A DNA stretch of 64,000 bases from Capitulum mitella (taxonomy: Eukaryota > Arthropoda > Thecostraca > Pollicipedomorpha > Pollicipedidae), in contig CP099850.1 of the NCBI GenBank assembly GCA_030062745.1, positions 3,968,001 to 4,032,000 on the forward strand, read 5' to 3'. Positions within the stretch are counted from its first letter, which is position 1. Each line of letters starts with the position of its first letter. The notes under the pieces were generated by a model. It worked only from the letters and a program-made list of their open reading frames with translations. It was not told the origin of the DNA and made no database searches. The translations under genes were made by a program, and so were the position numbers. This document shows positions 62,976-64,000 of the stretch, one piece after another.

Positions 62976-63844
62976 GGCAGGCACTGGGCCGGAAATGTGG
63001 TTTTTCTTTTTGGCGTTAGAGTATAGTCTTTGTTTTGGAGTGCAAAATTTTGGAAACAGTAATAATGGTTTAAGTTGGCTTTCTTGGTGTAAGTCAGTTA
63101 TATCATGCCGGCTTCTTACTCAAACAGAGGCAGGAATCATTTACTTGCAAAGTCAGAAATCTTCCAGCGTGGTTATAATGAATGCAGCTTTTCGATGGAG
63201 GCACAAGACCAAACCTTTCAAGTATAAAATGTCTTTGAAGCACACATTTTCTGGTGTTCTTCAACACCAAAAACGAACACTTTTTCCAGCTTTGGGCAGT
63301 CCAGCCCAAACGGCCGGTGACTGGACGGCGACCGGCCGGTTCAGGCTGTCAATTCCGACTATCACGTATCACATATCACGTATCACACGAACCCAGTACT
63401 TTCGTTTCCGAAGACGTATATAGCCCGTAGTGCATTCCCATCTTCTGTGACAATGCGGTCCCCACCGCGGCAGATGGTCCGACTTTCCGAGACCAGCATA
63501 TCGCTCAAGACGAAGCTGATTGCCGTTCAATGGCCGGCCGGCCGTCCGCGCTGCCAGCGGCGAAAACACTCGGCGCGAGCGGCGGCCCTGCCCCTCCCCC
63601 CACGGCCGTCCGCCGCTGGCGCGCTGCCAGCCGCCGCCTGAACGGGGGCGGCCGACCCAGACCAACGGCGGCCGGCGCTGGCGGGAGGCCGGCGCGGCGG
63701 TTACCCGGAGCCGACCCCGTCTGTCTGCCACGGCCTCGGCCGCGCGGACGGTAGTGCCACGTCACGCAGCGGCTCCGTCGCCGCTCCACGTGGCGCTGTG
63801 CGGGCGGAACACTGCTGGCCGCTGCACGACGGCCGCGGCCGTCT
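62976..63844. other. AT-rich island then GC-rich block, no gene seen
   Basis: 62990-63300 is abruptly AT-rich between GC-rich neighbours and is probably an insertion. A short atcacgtatcacata repeat is at 63362-63390. 63500-63840 is GC-rich with open frames in all phases and no recognised family. Confidence 0.4.
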
Positions 63845-64000
63845 GCGGCGGCTTGAGCACGAGACAGAGCAGAAACAAAGGCAGGTACAGAGACAGACAG
63901 CAACAGAGATAGAAGCACAAGAAGCGGTCCAGACAGAGACACAAACTGAGACAGACAGGGGCAGCGACAGAAACAGAGACAGAGGCAGCGGCAGAGCCAA
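63845..64000 (+). repeat. CAGAGA-rich simple repeat at window end
   Basis: Irregular cagagaca/cagaaacagaga hexamer-like purine-rich repeat running to the window edge. Frames here are low-complexity artefacts. Confidence 0.8.

Overview
The window looks like nuclear DNA of an invertebrate animal, most likely an arthropod and possibly a crustacean. Exons are short and bounded by GT-AG introns, coding exons are very GC-rich, interspersed and tandem repeats are dense, and TTAGG-type motifs (the usual arthropod telomere unit) recur inside repeats. The species assignment is an inference. There are no bacterial-style operons and no CRISPR array.

Layout. 0.35-1.73 kb: a broken gene of a repetitive invertebrate protein family. 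2.4-4.2 kb: an interspersed repeat (R1), copied at 18.2-19.8 kb. 5.08-35.84 kb: a very large inverted duplication. Its left arm (5.08-17.66 kb) and right arm (25.75-35.84 kb) each carry a complete-looking F-box/WD40 gene in head-to-head mirror orientation, plus the same internally deleted Ty3/gypsy remnant and the same short-repeat foldback elements. The 8-kb spacer holds a truncated third copy of the F-box/WD40 gene, a 3' LTR with the integrase end of another gypsy element, and a foldback-like element built of GGGCCCC minisatellite. 35.8-43.3 kb: a repeat-only zone, including arrays of an ATGGCG / GCCATTTT motif in opposite orientations and an inverted copy of the spacer element. 43.78-46.05 kb: a stretch with almost no CpG. 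46.3-49.0 kb: TMEM70 on the plus strand. 50.3-54.5 kb: an ANKRD11/12 homologue on the minus strand, convergent with TMEM70. 58.8-64.0 kb: CpG-rich, promoter-like DNA with several start-codon/YY1-like motifs and GC-rich minisatellites.

Gene roles. The F-box/WD40 protein is probably a substrate receptor of an SCF ubiquitin ligase. TMEM70 is a mitochondrial inner-membrane assembly factor for ATP synthase and complex I. ANKRD11/12 proteins are nuclear chromatin co-regulators. There is no sign that these genes act in one pathway. The unusual content is the repeat biology: a giant palindrome around a gene, a family of foldback-like elements whose arms are short degenerate tandem repeats, a CpG desert, and minisatellites placed next to 3' splice sites.
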